A DNA stretch of 64,000 bases from positions 4,526,001 through 4,590,000 of the forward strand of contig NZ_JACHMX010000001.1 of the NCBI RefSeq assembly GCF_014205155.1, given 5' to 3'. The notes under the pieces were generated by a model. The model was not told where the DNA came from. It made no database searches and saw only the letters and a program-made list of their open reading frames with translations. The position numbers were made by a program, and so were the translations under genes. Positions 1 to 8,483 of the stretch are shown here, piece after piece. Origin of the DNA: Amycolatopsis umgeniensis. GTDB taxonomy: Bacteria > Actinomycetota > Actinomycetes > Mycobacteriales > Pseudonocardiaceae. Each line of letters opens with the position of its first letter. Positions within the stretch are counted from its first letter, which is position 1.

Positions 1-70
1 GGGCAACCTCCTCACACGTGTGCTTCCCCGTCGATCCTATCCGGGTACGGCCAGTCGGACACGGCCCCCG

Positions 71-100
71 GTGAAACCCGTCAAATCAGCCTGCTACGCT
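71..100 (+). promoter_or_regulatory. possible sigma70-type promoter for tRNA-Leu
   Basis: GTGAAA at 71-76 and TACGCT at 95-100 are separated by 18 bases, and the tRNA begins about 29 bases downstream. The fit to TTGACA/TAnnnT is only moderate, so this is a suggestion from sequence alone. Bases 1-70 show nothing else recognisable. Confidence 0.35.
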
Positions 101-128
101 TTGCGAGCTGTCAGAGAACGAAGCACTC

Positions 129-211
129 GGGCGAGTGGCGGAATGGCAGACGCGCACGGTTCAGGTCCGTGTGTCCGAAAGGACGTGAGGGTTCAACTCC
201 CTCCTCGCCCA
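129..211 (+). tRNA. tRNA-Leu (anticodon CAG)
   Basis: The acceptor arm GGGCGAG (129-135) pairs with CTCGCCC (204-210), followed by discriminator A211. The anticodon stem CACGG/CCGTG encloses loop TTCAGGT, giving anticodon CAG, which reads CUG leucine codons. A long variable arm (GTGTCCGAAAGGAC region) marks a class II tRNA, as expected for leucine, and the T loop GTTCAAC is present. CCA is not encoded, which is usual in actinobacteria. Confidence 0.95.
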
Positions 212-220
212 CCCTTAGTC

Positions 221-255
221 AGAGGCCCCTTCGCTAGCGCGACGGGGCCTCTTTC
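221..255 (+). terminator. terminator after tRNA-Leu
   Basis: AGAGGCCCC (221-229) and GGGGCCTCT (244-252) form a perfect 9-bp stem, followed by a short T run. It begins 10 bases after the tRNA and is probably its transcription terminator. Confidence 0.75.
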
Positions 256-396
256 GCGTTCGGTCGTCGCTCGTCAATTCCCGGGGGGCCGAGCCCCCCG
301 GACCCCCACGGTGCGTGAGGGCGGCGGTTGGCGGTTGGCGGTTGGGTGGTTGGCGAGTGGGTTGCTTCCCGAGAGAACAAAGAAAAGGCAAAGAAA

Positions 397-419
397 AGAC
401 CCGGCTGGTGGCCGGGTCT
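397..419 (-). terminator. terminator for the FKBP gene
   Basis: AGACCCGGC (397-405) and GCCGGGTCT (411-419) form a perfect stem with a 5-base loop. On the minus strand it is followed by TTTTCTTT, the layout of an intrinsic terminator. It sits just beyond the stop of the FKBP gene. The rest of 256-434 holds no gene. Confidence 0.75.
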
Positions 420-434
420 TCGGGTTTCTGTGGG

Positions 435-809
435 TCAGTTCACGCCGATCAGGTCGACTACGAAGATCAGGGTCTCGTTCGGCTTGATGACGCCGCCGGC
501 GCCGCGTTCGCCGTAAGCGAGGTGCGGCGGGATGACGAGCTGGCGGCGCCCGCCGACCTTCATGCCCGCGACGCCCTGGTCCCAGCCGGGGATGACCTGC
601 CCCTTGCCGAGGCCGAAGCGCAGCGGCTCACCGCGGTCCCACGACGCGTCGAACTGGTCGCCGGTCGAGTGCGAGACACCGACATAGTGCACCGAAACGG
701 TGTCGCCGGACTTGGCCTCCTGGCCTTCGCCGACGGTGATGTCGGACTTCACCAGGTCGGCGGGCGCGGCGCCTTCCGGACGGTCGATCTGGGGCTTTTC
801 CAAAGACAT
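435..809 (-). CDS. FKBP-type peptidyl-prolyl cis-trans isomerase
   Basis: The product is a 124-residue single-domain FKBP that speeds proline cis-trans isomerisation during protein folding. It has no signal peptide, so it is expected in the cytoplasm. The FKBP fold motifs occur in order: VSVHYVG (about 38-44), FDASWDRGEPL, GQVIPGWDQG, PPHLAYGERGAGG and the closing strand ETLIFVVDL. The reading frame is open upstream to 965, but the family normally starts near MSLEKPQ, so ATG 809 is chosen; no strong Shine-Dalgarno precedes it. It is divergent from the acylase gene and ends at a good terminator. Confidence 0.9.
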   Translation of the reverse strand: MSLEKPQIDRPEGAAPADLVKSDITVGEGQEAKSGDTVSVHYVGVSHSTGDQFDASWDRGEPLRFGLGKGQVIPGWDQGVAGMKVGGRRQLVIPPHLAYGERGAGGVIKPNETLIFVVDLIGVN

Positions 810-887
810 GGTGACAAAGCTACATCCGCTGGTCCCGGGTTCGCAGGGCGAGTGTTCCGCCGAACGGTGGCAAGAACGCGAATAGTC

Positions 888-917
888 TTCACAAATTTGG
901 ATACCCGTGGGTAGTGT
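888..917 (+). promoter_or_regulatory. possible promoter of the acylase gene
   Basis: TTCACA (888-893) and TAGTGT (912-917) are 18 bases apart, about 35 bases upstream of the acylase ATG and inside an AT-richer stretch of the divergent intergenic region. Moderate match only. Confidence 0.4.
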
Positions 918-951
918 GCGCCTCGTCACTCTCCGACGACGGAGGTCTTTC

Positions 952-3900
952 ATGCGACGAGGCATACGGGTCTTGACGACGCTGGCGGGGTTGACGCTGG
1001 TGGCGGGGACCGTTCCGGCACTCCAGGCAAACGCGGCGGAAGCCCCACCGAACTCCGTGGTGGCGGCGGCGCTCGACGACTACTGCGGCGGCCAGTGCGG
1101 CGACATCCTGCCGCCCGGCACGAAGGGGAACGCCACCCTCGCCGAAATCCTGGCGCACAAGGCGCTCGGCACCCGGCCCGCGCATTCCGCCGACCAGCTC
1201 GGCAAGTACGCCTCGCTCGCCGGCGGCTACAAGACGCTGACCACGGACAAGATCAACCAGTTCTTCAACGACGCCTCGTTCGGCGTCCAGTCCGGGCAGG
1301 TCGAGAGCACGATCAAACCGCGTTCGGACGTGACGATCACCCGCGACAAGGCGACCGGCGTCCCCCGGATCGTCGGCACCACGCGGCCGGGCACGATGTA
1401 CGGCGCCGGATACGCGGCCGGGCAGGATCGCCTGTGGCTGATGGACATCATGCGCCGCGTCGGCCGCGGCCAGCTGACCTCGTACGCCGGTGGCGCGCAG
1501 GGCAACCGCGAACTCGAGCAGAGCTTCTTCTCTTCGGCGCCCTACACCGAGCAGGAACTGCAGAAGCAGATCGACAACGCCGCGGCCAGCGGTCCGCGCG
1601 GCGCGCAGGGCAAGGCCGACGCCGAGGCCTACGTGCAGGGCGTCAACAAGTACATCTCCGATTCGCACAGCGGCCGCTACTTCCCCGGCGAGTACGTCCT
1701 CACCGGACACGTCGACGCGATCACCAACGCCGGGACCATCGAACCGTTCAAGCTGACCGACCTCGTCGTGCTCGCCGCGGTGGTCGGCGCGCAGTTCGGC
1801 GCCGGCGGCGGCGGTGAGGTGCAGAACGCCATCGCGAAGATGGCGATGCAGGAGAAGTACGGTCTCGAACAGGGCGACAAGGTCTGGAAGAGCCTCCGGT
1901 CCGAGGACGACCCCGAGACCGTCAAGACACTCCACAATGGACAGAACTTCGACTACGGCAAGGCGCCCGCGAACCCGCAGGGCGCGGCCATCCCGGACAA
2001 GGGTTCGGTCACCGGGCAGCAGCTCGTCTTCGACCCGACCGGTTCCGCCGGGACGGCGACGCCCGCCAAGGTGGACGTTCCCGCGCCCGACGACCAGAAA
2101 GCCGTCCGCGGCATCTTCGACAACGGCGTCCTGCCCGGCAACCTGCTTTCCGAGAAACACGGCATGTCCAACGCGCTGGTCGTCTCCGGCGCCAAGACCG
2201 CGAGCGGTCACCCCGTCGCCGTCTTCGGCCCGCAGGCCGGCTACTTCGCGCCGCAACTGCTGATGCTGCAGGAACTCCAGGGCCCGGGTATCAGTGCTCG
2301 CGGCGCCTCGTTCGCCGGGATCAGCATGTACGTGCTGCTCGGCCGCGGCAAGGACTACTCGTGGAGCGCGACTTCGGCGTCGCAGGACATCACCGACACC
2401 TACGCCGTCGAACTGTGCGAGCAGAACGGTTCCACGCCGACGAAGAACTCCGCCTTCTACCGCTTCCGCGGCCAGTGCCTGCCGTTCGAGATCGTCGAGC
2501 GCAAGAACGCCTGGAAACCGACCATCGCCGACGGGACGGCCGCGGGTTCGTACACGCTGCGGAGCTTCCGCACGAAGTACGGACCGGTGACGAGCCGGGC
2601 GCTCGTGGGCGGCAAGCCCGTCGCGTACGCGTCGCTGCGGTCGACCTTCCAGCACGAGATCGACACGATCATCGGCTTCCAGAAGTTCAACGATCCGGAC
2701 GCGATCAAATCGGCGCAGGACTTCCAGGCCGCGGCGGCCGACGTCAACCAGACCTACAACTGGTTCTACGCCGACTCCCGTGACATCGCGTACTTCAACT
2801 CCGGCTCGAACCCGGTCCGCAATCCGAACGTCGACCCGGCGATGCCGGTGAAGGCCGACGCAGGATTCGACTGGCAGGGCTGGAATCCCGACGGCAACCT
2901 CGCGAACTACACGCCGTCTTCGCAGCATCCGCAGTCGATCAACCAGGACTACTACATCAGCTGGAACAACGCGCAGACCAATGGTTACGCGGCCAGCGGC
3001 GCGGACAAGAGTTCCGTGCACCGCGGCGATCTGATCGACGCGCGGGTCAAGAAGATGGTCTCCAGCGGCACCAAGGTGACGCGCGTGAACCTCACGCAGG
3101 CCATGGAGGAGGCGGCGTTGGCCGATCTCCGCGCGGAGAAGGTGCTGCCGGAACTGCTCAAGGTGATCGACAAGGCACCCGTGACCGGTCCGGCCGCGGA
3201 CGCGGTGGCGAAGCTGAAGACCTGGCTAGCCGCGGGCGCCCTGCGCTCGGAGACCTCACCCGGCAGCAAGGCCTATGCCGACGCCGACGCGATCCGGGTC
3301 ATGGACGCCTGGTGGCCGCTCCTGGTCAACGCCCAGTTCAAACCCGGCATGGGCGACGCCGCCTACGCCGCGATGGTGGGCGTGCTGAAGATCAACGAGT
3401 CGCCGTCCGGCTGGCAGAACGAGGTGCCCGGCAAGCACGTCGGCCAGTCGCACGCGGGTTCGTCGTACCAAGCGGGCTGGTGGGGCTACGTGCACAAGGA
3501 CATCCGTTCGGTGCTCGGGCAGAACGTCGCGGGTCCGCTGCCCGTGAAGTACTGCGGTGGCGGCGACGTCAACGCCTGCCGTCAGGTGCTGCTCGACTCG
3601 CTGACGCAGGCGGCCGCGCAGCCCGCCAACACCGTGTACCCGGGTGACGGCGACTGCGCCGCGGGCGATCAGTGGTGCGCCGACACGATCATCCACCGCG
3701 CGCTCGGCGGCATCACGCAGGACAAGATGAGCACCCAGAACCGGCCGACCTTCCAGCAGGTCGTCGAGTTCCCGGCGAAACGCGGCGACAACATCGCGAA
3801 CCTCGCCACCGGCCGGTCGGTCAGCGCGAGCAGCCACGAAACCGGCTGGTACAACTCCCCGCCGTCCAACGCGATCGACGTCAACCTGTCGACGCGGTGG

Positions 3901-4188
3901 GCGAGCGACTGGAGCGACAACCAGTCGATCACCGTCGACCTCGGTTCGGCGCAGCGTGTTTCCCGCGTGGTCCTGCACTGGGAATCCGCGTACGGGAAGG
4001 CGTACAAGGTGCAGATCTCGTCGGACGGGACGAACTGGCGCGACGTGGCGTCCATAGTGGACGGAGACGGCGGGCAGGACAACGTCGCCTTCGAAGCCAC
4101 GGACGGCCGTTATGTCCGGATGGCCGGTGTCCAACGCGGGACGAAGTACGGCTACTCCCTCTACGAGTTCGAGGTGTACGCCCACTAG
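952..4188 (+). CDS. secreted penicillin-acylase-family Ntn-hydrolase with C-terminal F5/8-type C domain
   Basis: This 1078-residue precursor begins at ATG 952, behind a clear GGAGG at 941-945; the in-frame start at 907 lacks one. An N-terminal signal peptide (MRRGIRVLTTLAGLTLVAG, cut near ANAAEA) predicts export. The middle is a penicillin/acyl-homoserine-lactone acylase family amidohydrolase. Such enzymes self-cleave to expose an N-terminal Ser, and GMSNALVVSG around Ser406 is the likely new beta-chain start. Residues from about 946 to the end (NIATG-like opening, WASDWSD, ending YSLYEFEVYAH) form a discoidin/F5/8 type C (CBM32-like) domain, often carbohydrate-binding. The substrate is unknown: acyl-homoserine lactones, lipopeptides or beta-lactams are all possible. 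Confidence 0.88.
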   Translation: MRRGIRVLTTLAGLTLVAGTVPALQANAAEAPPNSVVAAALDDYCGGQCGDILPPGTKGNATLAEILAHKALGTRPAHSADQLGKYASLAGGYKTLTTDKINQFFNDASFGVQSGQVESTIKPRSDVTITRDKATGVPRIVGTTRPGTMYGAGYAAGQDRLWLMDIMRRVGRGQLTSYAGGAQGNRELEQSFFSSAPYTEQELQKQIDNAAASGPRGAQGKADAEAYVQGVNKYISDSHSGRYFPGEYVLTGHVDAITNAGTIEPFKLTDLVVLAAVVGAQFGAGGGGEVQNAIAKMAMQEKYGLEQGDKVWKSLRSEDDPETVKTLHNGQNFDYGKAPANPQGAAIPDKGSVTGQQLVFDPTGSAGTATPAKVDVPAPDDQKAVRGIFDNGVLPGNLLSEKHGMSNALVVSGAKTASGHPVAVFGPQAGYFAPQLLMLQELQGPGISARGASFAGISMYVLLGRGKDYSWSATSASQDITDTYAVELCEQNGSTPTKNSAFYRFRGQCLPFEIVERKNAWKPTIADGTAAGSYTLRSFRTKYGPVTSRALVGGKPVAYASLRSTFQHEIDTIIGFQKFNDPDAIKSAQDFQAAAADVNQTYNWFYADSRDIAYFNSGSNPVRNPNVDPAMPVKADAGFDWQGWNPDGNLANYTPSSQHPQSINQDYYISWNNAQTNGYAASGADKSSVHRGDLIDARVKKMVSSGTKVTRVNLTQAMEEAALADLRAEKVLPELLKVIDKAPVTGPAADAVAKLKTWLAAGALRSETSPGSKAYADADAIRVMDAWWPLLVNAQFKPGMGDAAYAAMVGVLKINESPSGWQNEVPGKHVGQSHAGSSYQAGWWGYVHKDIRSVLGQNVAGPLPVKYCGGGDVNACRQVLLDSLTQAAAQPANTVYPGDGDCAAGDQWCADTIIHRALGGITQDKMSTQNRPTFQQVVEFPAKRGDNIANLATGRSVSASSHETGWYNSPPSNAIDVNLSTRWASDWSDNQSITVDLGSAQRVSRVVLHWESAYGKAYKVQISSDGTNWRDVASIVDGDGGQDNVAFEATDGRYVRMAGVQRGTKYGYSLYEFEVYAH

Positions 4189-4213
4189 AGCGAGGACGGT
4201 TTACGGTGGCGGG

Positions 4214-5254
4214 GTGGACACGAACGACTGGTCACCCCGCACCCTCGCCGTCGCCGCCGGACGTCCGGAGGGCCCCGGCGAACCGCTGAACGTGCCGATC
4301 GTCGCGGCGAGCACCTTCGACGCCGGCGCCGACCGCGCGTATTCGCGGGAGAACGGCACCCCGACCTGGGAGGCTCTCGAAACCGCGATCGGCGCGCTCG
4401 AAGGCGGGCACGCCACCGCGTTCGCCTCGGGGATCGCGACGCTCAGCGCGGTCGTCGACACGCTGGCCGTCGGCGCGAAGGTCTGTGTCCCGACGTTCTC
4501 TTATGCCGGGTCTCGCGGGCTCCTCGCGCACGCTCACCGGACGGGCCGCCTGGTGGTCACCGAACTCGCGCCGGACGACACGGACGCCTGGGTCGCGGCC
4601 GCGGACGCCGACCTGCTCTGGCTCGAATCCCCGACGAACCCCACGCTCGACGTCATCGACATCGAGACGATCGCCGCCGCCGCGAACGGGCTGGTCGCCG
4701 TGGACAACACGTTCGCCACCCCGCTCGGGCAGCGGCCGCTCGAGCTCGGCGCCGACATCGTCGTGCACAGCGCGACGAAACTCATCGGCGGTCACAGCGA
4801 TCTGCTGCTCGGCCTGACGATCGCGGCCGACGAAGGCGTCGCGAAGGACCTGCGAGACGCGCGTACGCGGATGGGCGCGACCCCGGGTGCTCTCGAAGCC
4901 TGGCTCGCTCTTCGCGGCCTGCGGACGCTTCCGGTCCGCCTCGCCGAGCAGACGCGTACGGCCGCGCTGCTGGCGGCGCGACTGCTCGACCATCCCGCGA
5001 TCACCCGGGTGCGTTATCCCGGCTCCGGCACGATGATCGCGTTCGAGCTCCCGGACGCGGAGACCGCGGACAAGGTCATCGGTTCGCTGCGGCTGATCCG
5101 GGCCGCGACCAGCCTCGGCGGGGTGGAAAGTCTCGTCGAGCGGCGGGCCTGGCTGGCGGGCGACGCCCACGTGCCCGCCGGGCTCGTCCGGTTCAGTGTC
5201 GGACTCGAGGATCCCGAAGATCTCTGGACGGATCTGGCGTCGGCACTCGGCTAG
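4214..5254 (+). CDS. PLP-dependent transsulfuration enzyme (cystathionine gamma-synthase/lyase family), compact form
   Basis: The product is a Cys/Met-metabolism PLP enzyme of 346 residues. The PLP lysine is Lys189 in VHSATKLIGGHSD; WLESPTNPTLDV, VDNTFATPLGQRPLELGAD and the C-terminal SLGGVESLVERRAW are standard family blocks. GTG 4214 gives the usual N-terminus (MDTNDWSPRTLAV). It is about 30-50 residues shorter than typical members because the HPQH/RQM-type loop after RYPG is missing: RVRYPG runs straight into SGTMIAFEL. Reaction specificity (gamma-synthase, gamma-lyase or beta-lyase) cannot be set from sequence. It follows the acylase by 25 bases. Confidence 0.87.
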   Translation: MDTNDWSPRTLAVAAGRPEGPGEPLNVPIVAASTFDAGADRAYSRENGTPTWEALETAIGALEGGHATAFASGIATLSAVVDTLAVGAKVCVPTFSYAGSRGLLAHAHRTGRLVVTELAPDDTDAWVAAADADLLWLESPTNPTLDVIDIETIAAAANGLVAVDNTFATPLGQRPLELGADIVVHSATKLIGGHSDLLLGLTIAADEGVAKDLRDARTRMGATPGALEAWLALRGLRTLPVRLAEQTRTAALLAARLLDHPAITRVRYPGSGTMIAFELPDAETADKVIGSLRLIRAATSLGGVESLVERRAWLAGDAHVPAGLVRFSVGLEDPEDLWTDLASALG

Positions 5255-5272
5255 CGCCCTAATCTGGAGCGC

Positions 5273-5605
5273 GTGGAGGAGACGAAACAGCCCCGGCGGC
5301 TGGGTCAACTGATGTGGGGCCTGTTCTGGCTCCTGGTGCTCGGCTTCCTCGCGATCGTCGCGGCGGGTGTGCTGGCGGCACTCGCGGCGACGCCCTGTCC
5401 GAGTGACGAGATCTGGGCCTGTGACGCCGAGAACCGGACTCTCGCCACCTTCATCCCCGGGATCGGGTTCGGTGTCGGGCTGCTGATCGCTGTCGTGGGC
5501 GGTGGGCGGGCGGTACGGAAGAGGGCCTCGCCGAAGCCCTGGTTGCTCGGCGCGGGGTTCCTCGGCGCGCTCTCCCTGGCCGTGGCCCTGTTCCTGGTGT
5601 TCTAA
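5273..5605 (+). CDS. small integral membrane protein, function unknown
   Basis: The product has 110 residues, starts at GTG 5273 and lies 18 bases after the transsulfuration gene, so it is probably cotranscribed. Three hydrophobic segments are visible: about 13-40 (LMWGLFWLLVLGFLAIVAAG), about 63-80 (FIPGIGFGVGLLIAVVGG) and 92-110. A loop with two cysteines (TPCPSDEIWACDAENR) lies between the first two and may form a disulfide outside the cell. No family is recognised. Confidence 0.7.
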   Translation: MEETKQPRRLGQLMWGLFWLLVLGFLAIVAAGVLAALAATPCPSDEIWACDAENRTLATFIPGIGFGVGLLIAVVGGGRAVRKRASPKPWLLGAGFLGALSLAVALFLVF

Positions 5606-6059
5606 TCGTGACCTTGGGGTTGGCGAGCACCGGCTTTCGCGTCCAAATGGTCAGTCCTTCACGGGCGGGTACTCCGAACGTGTGAACCGGCGGGTAACAA
5701 AGGCCCGGAGAGTCACTCAAAGAGGTCGATCCGGCCAGGAAAACCGGTGTTTTCGAGGCGTTCCGCGGAAGAGGAAAAAATACTTCCGCATCGCAACCGT
5801 ACCGGCCGTTCGGGTGTTAACATTCCTTCGTCGCCGCGAGGTTTTTCCCTCTGCGGGGCGACTTCCGAGCCCTTGTATCGAAGCGGAACGCATCGTCGTT
5901 ACCGGTTTTCACAGTGGTTTTTGTCACTGTCCTTTCGCTACTGTCGACGGTCGATTTTCCGGCAGTATCGCGCTGTCACTCGAAAGTGGGATTTTCCCCC
6001 GGGTGGCCGCATGGTGGGGGTCACTGTGCGTTGCGATGCTTTTCCACTGGGAGATCACT
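5606..6059. other. 454-base gene-free leader before the secreted-protein/sortase pair
   Basis: No convincing gene is seen on either strand. The stretch is visibly richer in A/T than its surroundings, including a GAGGAAAAAATAC run, as expected for promoter or leader DNA. A 7-bp hairpin GCGGAAG (5765-5771)/CTTCCGC (5783-5789) encloses the A run. No riboswitch class is recognised. Confidence 0.5.
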
Positions 6060-6725
6060 TTGAAGAAGACGTTGGGCCGCCTCGCGGGCGCGGTGCTGGC
6101 CGGCGCCGTCATCTCGCTGGCCGTGACGCCGGCCGCGATGGCGCAGGACGAAACGACGACCACGCCTCCCGCGGCGCCGACCGAGACGTCGTCCTCCGCT
6201 CCGGCCGAGCCTTCGTGGACGGGCGGCAAGGTGACGACGGCTCCGCCGGAGACGAGCACCTCGGGTTCGCCGTCGTCGCAGCCGACGCCGTCCAGCAGCG
6301 GCAAGCCGACTTCCGGCAAGCCGTCGCCGACCTCCACCTCGGAGCGGCCGACCACGCCGCCGGAGGAGCCCTACGTCGACAACGTCGGCGCGGGCTACAT
6401 CGGCGACAACGGTGTCGGCGCGCTGGTCATCGCCTGCGCTTCGGGCGAGCCCGCCGCTGTTTCGGCTCCGGACTTCGACACCCTGTACAGCAACCAGGCC
6501 GAAGACGACGGCCGCTACTGGGTCTACATCGTGAAGGTCAAGAAGTCCTTCAAGGGCAACGCCAGCACCTTCACCTGGACCTGCGCGGGCAAGGCGGGCA
6601 AGGGTGACATCGAGTTCGAGTCGCCCATCGGCGGCGGCGCGGGCACCCCGGGCAAGCCGGAGAAGCAGGTCAAGTACGCCCCCAAGGGCGGCATCGAGAC
6701 CGGTTTCGGCGCCACCGCGGCCTGA
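6060..6725 (+). CDS. secreted Pro/Thr/Ser-rich protein paired with a class F sortase
   Basis: TTG 6060 is preferred because GGGAG (6049-6053) lies 6 bases upstream and translation then opens with a standard signal peptide (MKKTLGRLAGAVLAGAVISL, cut after AMA). The mature protein starts with a low-complexity T/P/S linker (about 35-100), then a folded part (about 105-195, two cysteines: VIACASG and WTCAGK), and ends GGIETGFGATAA. There is no LPXTG motif, no C-terminal membrane helix and no basic tail, so it is not a canonical sortase substrate, yet the sortase gene starts 3 bases after its stop. A cell-surface or exported role is likely; the exact function is unknown. Confidence 0.75.
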   Translation: MKKTLGRLAGAVLAGAVISLAVTPAAMAQDETTTTPPAAPTETSSSAPAEPSWTGGKVTTAPPETSTSGSPSSQPTPSSSGKPTSGKPSPTSTSERPTTPPEEPYVDNVGAGYIGDNGVGALVIACASGEPAAVSAPDFDTLYSNQAEDDGRYWVYIVKVKKSFKGNASTFTWTCAGKAGKGDIEFESPIGGGAGTPGKPEKQVKYAPKGGIETGFGATAA

Positions 6726-6728
6726 TCG

Positions 6729-7328
6729 ATGTCGACGAAGTTCCTGAAGCGGGGTGGCCGCGCGGTCGCGGCCACCCTGATCCTTTCCCTCGCACTGACC
6801 GGTTGCGGTTCCGACGAACCCGCGCCCGCCGCACAGCAGGCGCCGGCGGAATCGACCGTCCCGGTCACGAAGCCGTTCGACGGCACCCGACCGACGAACG
6901 TGAAGATCCCCAAGATCGGCGCGGAGTCGAATCTGATCGCGGTCGCGGTCAACAAGGACGGCAAGATGGCCGTTCCGTCGGCGAAGAAGCCGATGCAGGC
7001 CGCCTGGTACCAGCTTTCGCCGGTGCCCGGTGACGTCGGCCCGGCGATCCTGCTCGGGCACGTCGACGGCAACAAGCAGCCGGGCATCTTCTTCAAGCTC
7101 AAGGACGTCAACCCGGGCGACGAGATCCTCGTCGACCGCAGCGACGGCAAGAGCCTGAAGTTCGTGGTCGAGAAGAAGGACCAGGTGCCCAAGGACCAGT
7201 TCCCCGAGGACGCGGTCTACGGCAACACGGACAAGCCGCAGCTGCGGCTGATCACCTGTGGCGGTGTCTTCGACAAGGAAGAGCACAGCTACAAGGACAA
7301 CATCATCGTCTACGCCAACTTGGTCTGA
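6729..7328 (+). CDS. class F sortase, predicted lipoprotein
   Basis: The product is a 199-residue cysteine transpeptidase-fold protein. The N-terminus carries a lipobox (LALTGC, Cys26), so it is predicted to be lipid-anchored outside the membrane. The sortase domain spans about 55-198, with His111 in LLGHVDG and Cys177 in RLITCGG. Sortases normally need a third residue, an arginine about 12-13 residues after the Cys; the aligned position here is Lys189 in SYKDNIIVYA. Activity may therefore be altered. It is translationally linked to the preceding secreted protein and followed by a long hairpin. Confidence 0.88.
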   Translation: MSTKFLKRGGRAVAATLILSLALTGCGSDEPAPAAQQAPAESTVPVTKPFDGTRPTNVKIPKIGAESNLIAVAVNKDGKMAVPSAKKPMQAAWYQLSPVPGDVGPAILLGHVDGNKQPGIFFKLKDVNPGDEILVDRSDGKSLKFVVEKKDQVPKDQFPEDAVYGNTDKPQLRLITCGGVFDKEEHSYKDNIIVYANLV

Positions 7329-7337
7329 CGTGAGCCG

Positions 7338-7378
7338 AAGGGGCCCTTCACCGCATCCGATGCGGTGAAGGGCCCCTT
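7338..7378. terminator. 19-bp perfect palindrome, bidirectional terminator
   Basis: Two perfect 19-base arms (7338-7356 and 7360-7378) enclose a 3-base loop, and CCCCTTT ends the hairpin. It lies between the convergent sortase and patatin genes and would terminate both. Its AAGGGGCCCTTCACCGCAT arm belongs to a palindrome family seen elsewhere in this window (31653, 49708, 49887, 53676). Confidence 0.8.
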
Positions 7379-7382
7379 TGCG

Positions 7383-8429
7383 TCAGCCCACACCCGCGGC
7401 GGGGAACGGGAATCCGGCGGGTGCGGCCGCGTCGGGCTCGACCCACTTCCGCATCCCGGCGTCGCAAGCCGCGTAACCCCAGTTGATCAGCCGCTCCTGC
7501 AGCATTTCCGGCAGTTTCGTCAGCCGCGTCGGGGTTTCCGCCAGTTTGTGCGTGAGGCGGACCGGCGCTTGCAGCGCGTCGTCCAGCTCGAAGTTCTCCA
7601 GATCGACATAGGTCCCCCAATAGGAGCCCGCGAAATCCTTCTCCACATAGGACTTCAGCAGCGCGCCGCGCCGCAGCTCGCGGACCTGGTTGTCGATCAC
7701 GTCGAGGACGCGCAGCAGCTGCCGTCCCCAGTCACGCGGGACCTTCTGCTTGACCTTCATCCGCTTGCCCGCGTCGCTGACCAGCACCGTCGCGCACTGC
7801 CCTTCGACGGGGTCCAGGCCGAGGTTGTCGTAGACGCCGGCGTCGCTCAGCACGATCTTCTTGCCCGCTTGGGTCGAAAGCGGATCGTGGATGACCACCG
7901 GCGAGAGCATCGGCGGGAACGCCGAGGACGCGGCCACCGCCGTCGCGAGCGGGATGTTCCCGTGCGGTCCGTCCTGCCGGAAGAACCACCACAGCGCGCC
8001 GTCCTGGAGGTTCGTCGCGGTGAAGACGAACTGCGGACCCGCCGGGTCCAGATCCCTCAGGCAGCAGTCGCCGAACAGGTGTTTCGCGTACACCCGCGCC
8101 AGCTCCTGACCGGCGCTGCGCCACGGAATGGCCATGGCGCGCAAGGTGACCGGGATGTCGAGCCGGGTGCGCGCCAGGTTCCGGACCGGCGCGACGACCT
8201 CGTCGTGGAAGTTGTCCGCGGCGCCGTTCTCGAATTTCAGATCCGACCACGCGTGCGCGAGCACCCCCGCCGCGATCGAGCCGCCCGAAACGCTGGAGAA
8301 CGTCGAGATCTTCGACAGCCAGCCGAGTTCGTTGAGCCGCCACAGGGCTCCGGTGTGGAACAACATCGCGCGGTAACCGCCACCGGACAAGGCGAGACCG
8401 ACACCCTTACGGGCTGTTGAAGGCTCCAT
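7383..8429 (-). CDS. patatin-like phospholipase/acyl hydrolase
   Basis: The product is a 348-residue member of the patatin family of Ser-Asp dyad lipid acyl hydrolases. The oxyanion glycine loop is GLALSGGGYRA near the N-terminus, the nucleophile lies in FSSVSGGS (first Gly of GxSxG replaced by Ser), and the catalytic Asp is in LSDAGVYDNLG. There is no signal peptide, so it is probably cytoplasmic or membrane-associated. ATG 8429 is preferred over GTG 8441 because GGGGGA sits just upstream. It transcribes toward the sortase and shares its terminator. Confidence 0.85.
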   Translation of the reverse strand: MEPSTARKGVGLALSGGGYRAMLFHTGALWRLNELGWLSKISTFSSVSGGSIAAGVLAHAWSDLKFENGAADNFHDEVVAPVRNLARTRLDIPVTLRAMAIPWRSAGQELARVYAKHLFGDCCLRDLDPAGPQFVFTATNLQDGALWWFFRQDGPHGNIPLATAVAASSAFPPMLSPVVIHDPLSTQAGKKIVLSDAGVYDNLGLDPVEGQCATVLVSDAGKRMKVKQKVPRDWGRQLLRVLDVIDNQVRELRRGALLKSYVEKDFAGSYWGTYVDLENFELDDALQAPVRLTHKLAETPTRLTKLPEMLQERLINWGYAACDAGMRKWVEPDAAAPAGFPFPAAGVG

Positions 8430-8483
8430 GGCATCCCCCACTTGAGCGAGTGTAGGAGTGAGTCGGCCCGGCGCGACAGAGTG

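Noticed and set aside
889..3021. 710-residue open frame on the minus strand opposite the acylase
   Set aside because: Arg/Val/Asp-rich antisense shadow typical of high-GC genes; no family motif, and the plus-strand gene has start signal, signal peptide and domains.
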